A DNA stretch of 64,000 bases from Mycolicibacterium mageritense. GTDB taxonomy: Bacteria > Actinomycetota > Actinomycetes > Mycobacteriales > Mycobacteriaceae. Made by a program: the position numbers and the translations under genes. The notes under the pieces were generated by a model. The model saw only the letters and a program-made list of their open reading frames with translations, did not search any database and was not told where the DNA came from. Of the stretch, positions 17,876 through 25,910 are shown in pieces; positions within the stretch are counted from its first letter, which is position 1; every line of letters starts with the position of its first letter. Where the stretch lies: assembly GCF_010727475.1 (NCBI RefSeq), contig NZ_AP022567.1, positions 1,860,001 to 1,924,000 of the forward strand. Reading direction: 5' to 3'.

Positions 17876-19227
17876 GCGTTGGCCTTCCTGTCGGATTGTT
17901 CGTGTTCGAGGATTGTGGGGTTTGTCGTCGCCGCGATCTCGATCATCTGCTCGAGGTCAACGACCTTGCGGCGACAACGACCGGCGTGTGCAGACCGACG
18001 CTCGTAGGCCTCGATGCGTTGCCAGCCGGTAAAGCTGATCGCACGGCCGCTGACGGCCGGTTTGATCGCTCGAAATCCGATACTCCCCAAACGGATTCGT
18101 CGCGATTCGACATCCTTGACGATTTCGGCGACGAGCCGCTGCGCGTCCTTGCGGTTTTCCGGAATGGTCCCTCGCGCGCCGCGGCTCAGCCAGCCGACGC
18201 GATAGACGTTCGCACCTGTCCAGGTCTCCGATGGGCAGCATTGATCATCGGGGCGGCCGCCCGTGAATCCGACTGCAGTGATCACCGTGTCGACAGCGAA
18301 GCCCACCGGTTGGCGGTCCCCGTATCGGCGCCGGGCATGCAATAGCGTGCAGCCGTGGCTGTTCTCGATGCGTTCGGGCGTGACGCCGAAATGCAGGCGC
18401 AACCGCGTGCGCCCGGGATCGACACCCGGCTGCGCCGCACATCCCGTATACCTGTACGGACGCAACAAATCTGCCACGGCGCCACCGTCGTCGTCGCGGA
18501 GCCCGCTCACACCGATGTCGACGTTGCTCAACGACACCACTTCGCGCAGCATCGCGAGGTCACATTTGGCCTCGGTCACCGGCGATCGGCTGATGACGTC
18601 GATGGTTTCGGGCGGCGTCGGGCGCAGTTGCCTCAGCATCTCGTCGTCGATGTCAGACCCGACGAAGCCGTCATGACCTTTCGACAGCAACCGCACGACA
18701 TCGACGGCTACGTTGCCCATGCCGACGACCGCCAGCCGGCGCCCCAGCGAGACATGAGCGCCCGTCTCGTCCCGAGGCAGCTGCCGGACCGGAAAACCGT
18801 TGAGTGCGCGCAGAAGTGCGCCTGCGCCGACTACGCGAATCCCCGACGCTTGAGGGATGTCCAACGTCTTGTCCTCCGGGAGACCGGTTGCCAGGACAAC
18901 GATGTCGAAGTTGCGCGTCAACTGCTCGAACTCGATGTCACGTCCAACCGACACGTTGCCGACGAACCGCACCCCGCCCTTGGTGAACATCCGATCAAAC
19001 TGGCGCGCTACCCCTTTCGCGCCCTGGTGGTCAGCTGCGACGCCGTAGCGGATGAGGCCATACGGGGCGGGCAGCGATTCGAAGATCGTGATCTCGGAAT
19101 GCGGCCACTGTTTGGCCATGAACTGAGCGACGTAGCAGCCAGAAGGCCCGCTGCCGACGACAGCGATTGCCGGACGTGGCGGGTCCGGTGGCAACGCTCG
19201 GGCGGCGACAAGGGTGGCGTCATACAT
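17863..19227 (-). CDS. Adrenodoxin reductase-like NADPH flavoprotein (FprA family)
   Basis: 454-residue FAD- and NADP-binding oxidoreductase. The FAD motif VVGSGPSG is at residues 23-30, the NADP motif VVGMGNVAVDVVR near 167, and the C-terminal signature GWLSRGARGTIPENRKDA corresponds to the one typical of adrenodoxin reductase and FprA. It opens the leftward operon, with GAGGTG ahead of ATG 19227, and overlaps the flavodoxin gene. Expected role: NADPH oxidation and transfer of single electrons to the flavodoxin. The C-terminal extension of about 40 residues after the catalytic part is Arg-rich and not recognised. Confidence 0.93.
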   Translation of the reverse strand: MYDATLVAARALPPDPPRPAIAVVGSGPSGCYVAQFMAKQWPHSEITIFESLPAPYGLIRYGVAADHQGAKGVARQFDRMFTKGGVRFVGNVSVGRDIEFEQLTRNFDIVVLATGLPEDKTLDIPQASGIRVVGAGALLRALNGFPVRQLPRDETGAHVSLGRRLAVVGMGNVAVDVVRLLSKGHDGFVGSDIDDEMLRQLRPTPPETIDVISRSPVTEAKCDLAMLREVVSLSNVDIGVSGLRDDDGGAVADLLRPYRYTGCAAQPGVDPGRTRLRLHFGVTPERIENSHGCTLLHARRRYGDRQPVGFAVDTVITAVGFTGGRPDDQCCPSETWTGANVYRVGWLSRGARGTIPENRKDAQRLVAEIVKDVESRRIRLGSIGFRAIKPAVSGRAISFTGWQRIEAYERRSAHAGRCRRKVVDLEQMIEIAATTNPTILEHEQSDRKANAWTR

Positions 19228-19493
19228 TGGTTCACCTCGGAAGGGAGGGCGAATGCCGGAGATATGAAACTTGAACTAGAGACGCGACTCCAGTCGCGTA
19301 TGTCACAAATATAGTTCCGTCAATGGCACATGTCCATAGGTGGAAACCTCATTTACACACCGGTTACGCGCGAACAGATGCAAACCGTGAGACCCTGTCA
19401 ACTGACCGGTAACACGACTGGGATCGCGACCTGGTTACACTCGCGTTACCGACGCCACATGGGCGCAGAGAGAGCGATGAACTGGGGGCACAG
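19228..19493. promoter_or_regulatory. Divergent control region with a perfect 18-bp palindrome and repeated GGTTAC elements
   Basis: The gap between the P450-system operon and the divergent TetR gene contains ACGCGACTCCAGTCGCGT at 19282-19299, an 8-2-8 perfect palindrome about 55 bp from the reductase start; this is the best candidate TetR operator. Further right, GGTTAC or GGTAAC elements occur at 19362-19367, 19408-19413, 19433-19438 and, inverted, 19445-19450, possibly a second operator near the TetR start. Confidence 0.6.
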
Positions 19494-20153
19494 GTGACAC
19501 AGTCCGTGAGTCCGACGGTCAGCACCGCCTGGCATCACGAACTTGCCGGCGGATTACGAAAGCGGCCGCTTCAAGAACGGTCCAGGGCGATGATTCAGCG
19601 GATCCTCGACACGGCGGCGGAGCTTGTCGAAGAGGTCGGCTACGAAGCGGTCGTCGGATCCCCGACGCTGTTGCTGGACAAGTCGGGAGTCAGCCGCGGT
19701 TCGTTCTACGCCTTCTTCGAGACGCCGGAACGGGTGCTCGACGAACTCTCATACCAGCGCATCCAACAGTCGGCCGTCGCTTTCGAGGAGGCGCTTCGCA
19801 ACCGGCCCGGTGACAGGTGGATCGAGATCGTCGATGCCGTCATCGACTTCTACACTGCCGAGCACCGGATTCCGTTGATCCGGGAGCTGTGGGTGCGCCA
19901 GAACCTCACGCATCGGGTCAGACATCTCGACCACCTGGCGATAGACGACTTCGCGAACATCGTGCTGGCCGAATTCAGAAGGCACACACCACTGTTCGAC
20001 TCGCTTACCGCGTTGCAGTGCAGGGTTGCCATGCACGCCGTCGAAAGGCTGTTCCAGTTGGCATTCACCGACCACCCCGAAGGTGATCCCGCCACCATCG
20101 CCGAGGCCAGGAGAATGCTCGTCGACTACTTTGCCGGCTACTCCGGAGAGTGA
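19494..20153 (+). CDS. TetR family regulator of the P450 operon
   Basis: 219 residues, GTG start. The N-terminal helix-turn-helix (about residues 25-75) includes RILDTAAELVEEVGYEAV and KSGVSRGSFYAFFETPE, the recognition region of TetR proteins. The C-terminal helical domain would bind the inducer. It is divergent from the reductase-flavodoxin-permease-P450-cupin operon across 266 bp carrying palindromes, so it most likely represses that operon and itself. It is convergent with the GntR gene downstream. Confidence 0.92.
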   Translation: MTQSVSPTVSTAWHHELAGGLRKRPLQERSRAMIQRILDTAAELVEEVGYEAVVGSPTLLLDKSGVSRGSFYAFFETPERVLDELSYQRIQQSAVAFEEALRNRPGDRWIEIVDAVIDFYTAEHRIPLIRELWVRQNLTHRVRHLDHLAIDDFANIVLAEFRRHTPLFDSLTALQCRVAMHAVERLFQLAFTDHPEGDPATIAEARRMLVDYFAGYSGE

Positions 20154-20167
20154 CACAGAGCGCGTCA

Positions 20168-21007
20168 TCACTGCACCGAAGATTCGGTGTGCCGATCCTT
20201 GAGCGTCGCGAGCAGCTTTTGCACACTCCACATGCTGCGTTGGACGTGGGCGCTCATCGCGCGCTCGGCGTCATCGGGTTTTCGCGCATGCACAGCCTCC
20301 AACACCTCTTGGTGCTCGACGATGGTGGCCTCATGGAACGTGCCGCCTTCGGGCAACAGCGCCAACGCGGGATGGCAACACTGCCGGGATTCTTCGATGC
20401 CGCGTATCAGGAACGGGTTCGCGGTGATATGAGCCAGGGTGAGGTGGAAGACCGCGTCACTTCTCATGAATGACGCATCGTCAGACGCCTCCTGCAGCAA
20501 CGAATGCGCGGCCTCCAACTCGTTGAGTTCGGTCGCCGTGCGACGTTCACTCGCGAGCCGTGACACCGCAGGTTCGACCAGGCACCGATATTCCATTGCC
20601 AGACGGATCTCGTCGCGGTTCTTGATGGCTTCCATGATGACGTCGTGGAAACGCGACTCGTCCTCGCCGGCGCCGCGAACAAACGCCCCGCCATTGCGTC
20701 CGCGGCGCCGCTCGATGAGACCTTCCGCGTGCAGCTGACGGAAGGCGAGTTGAACAGGAGTTCTGCCTACGCCGAGCATCTCGGCAAAATCACGTTCTGA
20801 CGGCAACGCCGAGCCGGGGGGCAGCAGTCCGAGGCGGATCTCCCGGCGGACGAGATCGGCCACGTACCGGTTGACGTCGACGTGGCTGGGCGGCAGTGAA
20901 ACCGTCCCGCTCGATATCCCGCTGATCACGAGACTCATGTGCTCAGCCGATCCATTCGGCTGCGATGGCTCATCGCACAATGCTACCCAGCCGCCACTGC
21001 TCGACAT
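20168..21007 (-). CDS. GntR family regulator, FadR subfamily, of the amine-utilisation operon
   Basis: 279 residues. The winged helix-turn-helix (about residues 40-105) contains LPSERDFAEMLGVGRTPVQLAFRQL with the C-terminal wing, and an FCD domain (about 125-260) follows with SDAVFHLTLAHITANPFL and HQEVLEAV. ATG 21007 is chosen because GGAGC lies 10 nt upstream and this places the gene 14 bp after the APC permease gene. An open frame extending further upstream would overlap that gene. Last in the operon that begins with the PTE-like hydrolase, it is probably autoregulated and may also act on the divergent pdxS promoter. Confidence 0.9.
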   Translation of the reverse strand: MSSSGGWVALCDEPSQPNGSAEHMSLVISGISSGTVSLPPSHVDVNRYVADLVRREIRLGLLPPGSALPSERDFAEMLGVGRTPVQLAFRQLHAEGLIERRRGRNGGAFVRGAGEDESRFHDVIMEAIKNRDEIRLAMEYRCLVEPAVSRLASERRTATELNELEAAHSLLQEASDDASFMRSDAVFHLTLAHITANPFLIRGIEESRQCCHPALALLPEGGTFHEATIVEHQEVLEAVHARKPDDAERAMSAHVQRSMWSVQKLLATLKDRHTESSVQ

Positions 21008-21021
21008 GTCCGCTGGGCTCC

Positions 21022-22431
21022 TCAGTCGGCCTCGGCCGGGTCCAGCAATTTCATGTGCGTCGCCTTCCGCGGCCGGAGGTAGCAGGCGTAGTACAGCAGC
21101 GATACCACGACGATGACGGCCGCGGTGAGCTGGTCTTTTCGGGTCTGCTCGACGAGTACGACGATAGCCAGCGCGATCGCCGACACCGGCGCGACCGGCC
21201 ACAGCGGCATGCGATACGGACGGACCAGTTCAGGAAAGCGAACCCTGCTGACGGTCGCCGACAGCGCAACGAGAATCATCTCAAGGGCGATCACGGTCCC
21301 GATCACAGTCGCCATGGCCTCGACATCCATCGTCAAGATCAGGATGACGCCGGCGACTCCGATGACAAGCGTTGCCACCCAGGGTGTCTCGAACCGCGGG
21401 TGCACTCTTGCCAGCGCCCGGCTGACAGGCGCCGGCCACATCATGTCGCGCCCCGAGCTGTAGATCACCCGAGCGAAGTACGGGGTCAGCGCCATGACTC
21501 CGTTGACCACGGCCAGTGCGATACCGAGGCTGACGATCGTGTTGAACAGCTCGCCTCCGGTATCGGTGAGGAACTGCTGCCACGGTGTCGGTGACGTGGT
21601 GAATTCTGCGAGCGACCGGGCGCCCAGAAGGCCGCCGAGAACCGGGATGACACCGAACGATACGGCCACGGCCAGCGAGATGAACACCGAGCGGGCAATG
21701 TTGCGTCCGCCGCCGGATGTCTCCTCGGAGAACAGAAGTGCGCCTTGAAAACCGTTGTAAGTGAATGCCGCGACGGCCACCGCCGCCAGAAGTGCGCCCA
21801 CGGCCAAGGACTGAGGTCCGTCGGGGCCGAACACGGTGGGCGTCAGTACCTCGGCCAGTGAATGCTGCGTCCTCGCGAAGCCCAGGGCGGTCACGAAGAC
21901 TACGACCAGCAGTTCGACCGCGAGCAGCAGACCGACGAGCCGCGCACTCAACCGGACTCCGAGAATGGCGATCACGGTTCCGACGGCGATCACCGCCGCG
22001 CCGACCCAGCGTGCGTCCAGCGGTACGACGACGTTGAGATAGGTGGCGATGGTCAACGCGACCACCGCGGGTATCAAGAACGCGCACACCGGTCCGGTAA
22101 AGATCAGGGACACAAAGCCTGCCGCGTTCCCGAGTGTCCGGGACACGACGGAATAGTCTCCACCGGCGATCGGATAGGCGCTGCCAAGCTCCCCGTAACA
22201 CGCTGCCATCGACAGGCCGAGAAAGCCCGCGACAACCAGGGCCCATACCGCACCGGTTCCTGCCATGTTCAGCAGGATCGGGGCGATCGCGAAGACGCCG
22301 ACCGCCGGTGTGATCGCCGCGACGCACAACGCCACGTTCCCCCACAGGCCGAGGCTGCGGCTCAGTTCCTGTTCATAGCGTTCGGCTTTGGCTGCGGCCT
22401 CAGTTGTCGTCTTCGACGAGCGATCAGGCAT
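21022..22431 (-). CDS. APC superfamily permease (putrescine/amino acid type)
   Basis: 469-residue transporter with about twelve membrane helices. The N-terminal part CVAAITPAVGVFAIAPILLN is the helix-1 substrate region; FTYNGFQGALLFSEETSG and ARVIYSSGRDMMWP are other APC hallmarks. ATG 22431 overlaps the end of the GS-like gene by 8 nt. A longer frame upstream lies inside that gene and is not used. Position next to a glutamylation enzyme suggests uptake of an amine or amino acid. Confidence 0.9.
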   Translation of the reverse strand: MPDRSSKTTTEAAAKAERYEQELSRSLGLWGNVALCVAAITPAVGVFAIAPILLNMAGTGAVWALVVAGFLGLSMAACYGELGSAYPIAGGDYSVVSRTLGNAAGFVSLIFTGPVCAFLIPAVVALTIATYLNVVVPLDARWVGAAVIAVGTVIAILGVRLSARLVGLLLAVELLVVVFVTALGFARTQHSLAEVLTPTVFGPDGPQSLAVGALLAAVAVAAFTYNGFQGALLFSEETSGGGRNIARSVFISLAVAVSFGVIPVLGGLLGARSLAEFTTSPTPWQQFLTDTGGELFNTIVSLGIALAVVNGVMALTPYFARVIYSSGRDMMWPAPVSRALARVHPRFETPWVATLVIGVAGVILILTMDVEAMATVIGTVIALEMILVALSATVSRVRFPELVRPYRMPLWPVAPVSAIALAIVVLVEQTRKDQLTAAVIVVVSLLYYACYLRPRKATHMKLLDPAEAD

Positions 22432-23743
22432 AGCGCTGCCTCTCCCATTCCGTGACGGAGTTCTGCCATGCGTGCAGTTCCCATTCCCGGGTGTGCAGGT
22501 AGTGCGTGCAGAACTCGGTTCCGAGAACCTGGTCCAAACGCCCATCCCGCCTGCGGAATTCAATGATCGCGCCCTCGAGGCTCGTGGGCAGGACGCCGTC
22601 GTGCCGGTCGAGTTGGCCACGGTCAGGCACAGACCGGTCCAGCAAGCCGAGATGCACCGACGCTGCGATGGCTGCCAGGGTCAGGTACGGGTTGCAGTCT
22701 GCGCCGGGGCGCCTGAGTTCGAATCGGCTCGCTGCCGGACTCTTCAAGAGCGCGCGGAGCGCAAACGAACGGTCGTCGGGTCCGCAGGCCGCACTGACAG
22801 GTGCGAAGTAACCTGGGACGAGCCGCTTGTAGGAATTGATCGTGGGGTTGTAGATCAGGCTGAGCGCGGGCAGATGGACGAGCATTCCCCAGGCTGCGCG
22901 CCGGTAGAACTCGTCGTCCGGATCCTGCGCGGCCGAACTCAGCGCGTTGCCTCCGACTTCGTCCCACATCGAGAAGTGCACATGTGCACTCGAACCTTCC
23001 TCGTGGGCAACTGGTTTCGCCATGAAGTTGGCGGACAGCCCGTGACGGCGAGCGGCCTCCGTTGCGGCCAGCCGCAGCAGCGCCGCGGTGTCTGCGGCAG
23101 CCAGACCGTCCTGTGGGTCGACGTTGACCTCGATCAGCCCCGGTGCACCCTCGCTGTGCACCACGGACAGGCCAAGCTGCAGGTCGCCGGCATACCGCCG
23201 GAGCGTGCCGATGAACTCGGCAACGTGCGACAGTGTCAGTGGGCTGTAACTCAGGCCGGCGGTGGCCGGCTCCCACGTACCTTCTCGGAACAGCCTGAAC
23301 TCGAATTCGAAGGCGGCCTTCAGTTTCAGTCCATGACTCGCGAGCGCGTCAAGGGCGTTGCGGAGAACCTGGCGCGGACTGGCGGCGCACGGCGCCCCGC
23401 TGGTCTCGTGGAGATCTCCCAGCAGGAGATACGCGGCCGGGAACCACGGCAACGGCCGAAGCGTGGTGAGATCGGGGCGCAGAAGCAGGTCTTTCGCACC
23501 GGCTTTGAGCCCCATGGTGGCGAGCGTGGTGATCGGCTCGTCAAGCGGATCGACCGCCAGCAGCAGGTCCGTTGTCGGAATACCCTTGGTGAGCGCCTGG
23601 CCAGAACTGATAATCCTGGGATCCACGAGCTTCCCACGAAGGTTGCCGTGAATGTCCGGGAACAGGGGCACTACTGAATGTGCGTCGGCTGGAAGGCCGT
23701 TCACGACGTCGGCACTCGCCGAGTCGGCATAGGTTGTGGACAA
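22424..23743 (-). CDS. Glutamine synthetase-like gamma-glutamyl amine ligase
   Basis: 439 residues of the GS family (GlnA3/PuuA/IpuC-like). Metal and nucleotide motifs include AFEFEFRLF, the NVDPQDG and HVHFSMWDE segments and INSYKRLVPGYFAP with the flexible Asn-x-Tyr-Lys region. The Tyr adenylylation region of housekeeping GlnA is not evident. Such enzymes glutamylate amines instead of ammonia. The TTG start at 23743 is preferred since GGAGGA lies 9 nt ahead and removes a 14-nt overlap that an ATG at 23782 would need. Operon order is PTE-like hydrolase, this ligase, APC permease, GntR. It is likely the activating step of amine catabolism, with PuuD-like and aldehyde dehydrogenase genes across the divergent promoter. 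Confidence 0.88.
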   Translation of the reverse strand: MSTTYADSASADVVNGLPADAHSVVPLFPDIHGNLRGKLVDPRIISSGQALTKGIPTTDLLLAVDPLDEPITTLATMGLKAGAKDLLLRPDLTTLRPLPWFPAAYLLLGDLHETSGAPCAASPRQVLRNALDALASHGLKLKAAFEFEFRLFREGTWEPATAGLSYSPLTLSHVAEFIGTLRRYAGDLQLGLSVVHSEGAPGLIEVNVDPQDGLAAADTAALLRLAATEAARRHGLSANFMAKPVAHEEGSSAHVHFSMWDEVGGNALSSAAQDPDDEFYRRAAWGMLVHLPALSLIYNPTINSYKRLVPGYFAPVSAACGPDDRSFALRALLKSPAASRFELRRPGADCNPYLTLAAIAASVHLGLLDRSVPDRGQLDRHDGVLPTSLEGAIIEFRRRDGRLDQVLGTEFCTHYLHTREWELHAWQNSVTEWERQRYA

Positions 23744-23768
23744 ACTGTTTTCCTCCAGGTCGACGGGT

Positions 23769-24785
23769 TCAGGGCCGATCAAGCAATCGGCGGGGGTTTT
23801 CGACCATCATTTGGGTGATCGTGTCGTCACTGACGCCGTGTTCGTCACGCAGTAGCGGCAAGATGCGGCGGTGCAGATGGTCGTAGCCGTATCCGCCGTA
23901 GTTCTTGAGATTTGCCTTCGTCCACACATCACAGGCCAGCACGAGCTGGCCGGCGTGGCCTTCGTACAGCAGGGGTAGGAGGTGTTCGATTCGTTCGAGA
24001 TCGGTGGGATCCTTGAACAATCCGCTGTAATAGAAGTCTGATCCGAATGTGTCGAATGCCATGGCCACTCCGGATTGCGCAACATCGGCGTGATAGCCCT
24101 TGTCGAGGTGTTCATCGAGATGCCCCATGATCACGCGGTCGGTCGACATACCTTGAGCAAGAAGTATTTTCAGGACATTGAGCGCTTCGGCGCCACGCGG
24201 CTCAAGATGGATGCTCACTGCTGCTCCGGTCTCCACCGCGGCAGTTCCCGCCGCGGCGATCACCTTCTTCTCCCGCTCGGTGACCGGCGAACTGGTGCCG
24301 ATCTCACCGATGAGGGCTGCTTTGATGCCGGTCCCGTCCACGCCTTCGCGAAGCTCCGCGATCAACAGTTCGGCCAATTGATCCACGCTCCACTGTTCGA
24401 CGTAGTCGGGGTGAGAATCATGGATGTAGAAGCCACATCCGCTCATGACGTGTACACCGGCGCGTTTGGAGATGGTCACGAGGTCTTCGATCCGGCGGCC
24501 GAGGCCGATGTTGGTGAGATCAACCAGCCCCGCATTCGGCACGGTCGCCAGATGATCGAGTTCTCGCACAGCCAAATCGACATCGTCGATCAGCAGATTG
24601 TCCTCGAGGCTGACTAGGTTCCAGTGCACGAAACCCAAGCTTTCGAGGCTGACCTCCGGCGGCTCCGGCACAGGTTCGCGTGCTGGTTCGTACCAGACAC
24701 GGCCGTCGATCAGCAGGTGCTCGTGCATGCTTGTCTCGCCCAGTTCGGACGGTTTGATCGGCCCAAGGACTGTGTGGATCGGCAT
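23769..24785 (-). CDS. Phosphotriesterase-family (PTE/PHP) metal-dependent hydrolase
   Basis: 338-residue amidohydrolase-superfamily barrel. Binuclear-site motifs are visible: HEHL (strand 1), Glu in LIGEIGTSSP at the bridging position that is a carbamylated Lys in true phosphotriesterases, His in SIHLEPRG and MGHLDEH, and Asp in LACDVWTK. Glu at the bridge is the PHP (phosphotriesterase homology protein) variant. ATG 24785 follows AAGGATG. First gene of the operon, it shares a context with a GS-like ligase. Hydrolysis of an amide, lactone or carbamate in the same amine pathway is likely; phosphotriester hydrolysis is not. Confidence 0.88.
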   Translation of the reverse strand: MPIHTVLGPIKPSELGETSMHEHLLIDGRVWYEPAREPVPEPPEVSLESLGFVHWNLVSLEDNLLIDDVDLAVRELDHLATVPNAGLVDLTNIGLGRRIEDLVTISKRAGVHVMSGCGFYIHDSHPDYVEQWSVDQLAELLIAELREGVDGTGIKAALIGEIGTSSPVTEREKKVIAAAGTAAVETGAAVSIHLEPRGAEALNVLKILLAQGMSTDRVIMGHLDEHLDKGYHADVAQSGVAMAFDTFGSDFYYSGLFKDPTDLERIEHLLPLLYEGHAGQLVLACDVWTKANLKNYGGYGYDHLHRRILPLLRDEHGVSDDTITQMMVENPRRLLDRP

Positions 24786-24927
24786 CGCAACATCCTTAAA
24801 TGGAGTTTGGTGAGCGCCTTTTTATCAGACCGTTCGCAGCTTGGCAATACCCGGGCCTCCGCGGTGTGCCCATGCAGGGACGAAACATCCTGGCAATGAA
24901 CGCGTTTTGAGCGAGCAGCGCCACATC

Positions 24928-24963
24928 TTGACGAGCCGCCGGCGCCAGGGTAGAAAATGGATC
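24928..24963 (+). promoter_or_regulatory. Promoter of the pdxS-aminotransferase operon, probably leaderless
   Basis: TTGACG at 24928-24933 and TAGAAA at 24951-24956 are spaced by 17 nt. The GTG start of pdxS at 24964 lies 7 nt past the -10, so the mRNA probably begins at or next to the start codon. The rest of the 178-bp divergent gap toward the PTE-like gene shows two TGGCAAT direct repeats (about 24843 and 24892). Confidence 0.6.
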
Positions 24964-25878
24964 GTGTCGCAATCCAATCAATCCAACTCGTCACCACTCG
25001 CGGTCGGTACCGCGCGGGTGAAGCGCGGGATGGCTGAGATGCTCAAGGGCGGCGTGATCATGGACGTCGTCACGCCTGAGCAGGCCCGCATCGCCGAAGG
25101 GGCGGGTGCGGTGGCGGTGATGGCCCTGGAGCGGGTTCCTGCCGACATCCGCGCCCAGGGCGGGGTGTCGCGCATGAGCGATCCCGACATGATCGAGGGC
25201 ATCATCGATGCGGTGACCATCCCGGTGATGGCCAAGGCCCGAATCGGGCATTTCGTCGAGGCGCAGATCCTGCAGAGCCTGGGCGTGGACTACATCGACG
25301 AGTCGGAGGTGCTGACCCCGGCCGACTACACCAACCACATCGACAAGTGGCGCTTCACGGTGCCGTTCGTGTGCGGCGCGACCAACCTGGGGGAGGCGCT
25401 GCGCCGGATCACCGAAGGCGCGGCGATGATCCGTTCCAAGGGTGAGGCCGGCACCGGCGACGTCTCCAATGCGACCACCCACATGCGCAAGATCGGTGGC
25501 GAGATCCGCCGGTTGACCTCGATGAGCGAGGACGAGCTCTACGTGGCGGCCAAGGAACTGCAGGCCCCGTATGACCTGGTGGTGGAGGTGGCGCGGGCCG
25601 GAAAGCTGCCCGTCACGCTGTTCACCGCCGGTGGTATCGCGACGCCCGCCGACGCGGCGATGATGATGCAGCTCGGCGCCGAGGGCGTGTTCGTCGGATC
25701 CGGGATCTTCAAGTCGGGCAACCCGGCCGAGCGGGCGGCAGCGATCGTCAAGGCCACCACGTTCTACGACGACGCCGACGTGCTGGCCAAGGTGTCCCGC
25801 GGCCTCGGCGAAGCCATGGTCGGCATTAACGTCGACGACATCCCCATCCCCCACCGACTCGCCCAACGCGGCTGGTAA
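24964..25878 (+). CDS. pdxS: Pyridoxal 5'-phosphate synthase subunit PdxS (paralogue)
   Basis: 304-residue PdxS/SNZ barrel, the synthase subunit that makes PLP from ribose 5-phosphate, glyceraldehyde 3-phosphate and ammonia. The catalytic Lys in VMAKARIGHF and the phosphate-binding SKGEAGTGD and FTAGGIATPADA segments are intact. It normally works with the glutaminase PdxT; no pdxT is present here, and the housekeeping pair in mycobacteria is elsewhere. It is followed after 32 bp by a PLP-dependent aminotransferase, so this copy probably raises PLP supply when the amine pathway is induced. The nearby PuuD-like amidotransferase is not PdxT. Confidence 0.95.
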   Translation: MSQSNQSNSSPLAVGTARVKRGMAEMLKGGVIMDVVTPEQARIAEGAGAVAVMALERVPADIRAQGGVSRMSDPDMIEGIIDAVTIPVMAKARIGHFVEAQILQSLGVDYIDESEVLTPADYTNHIDKWRFTVPFVCGATNLGEALRRITEGAAMIRSKGEAGTGDVSNATTHMRKIGGEIRRLTSMSEDELYVAAKELQAPYDLVVEVARAGKLPVTLFTAGGIATPADAAMMMQLGAEGVFVGSGIFKSGNPAERAAAIVKATTFYDDADVLAKVSRGLGEAMVGINVDDIPIPHRLAQRGW

Positions 25879-25910
25879 TGGGACTGAAACCCCAAGGAAA
25901 GGAACAGATT

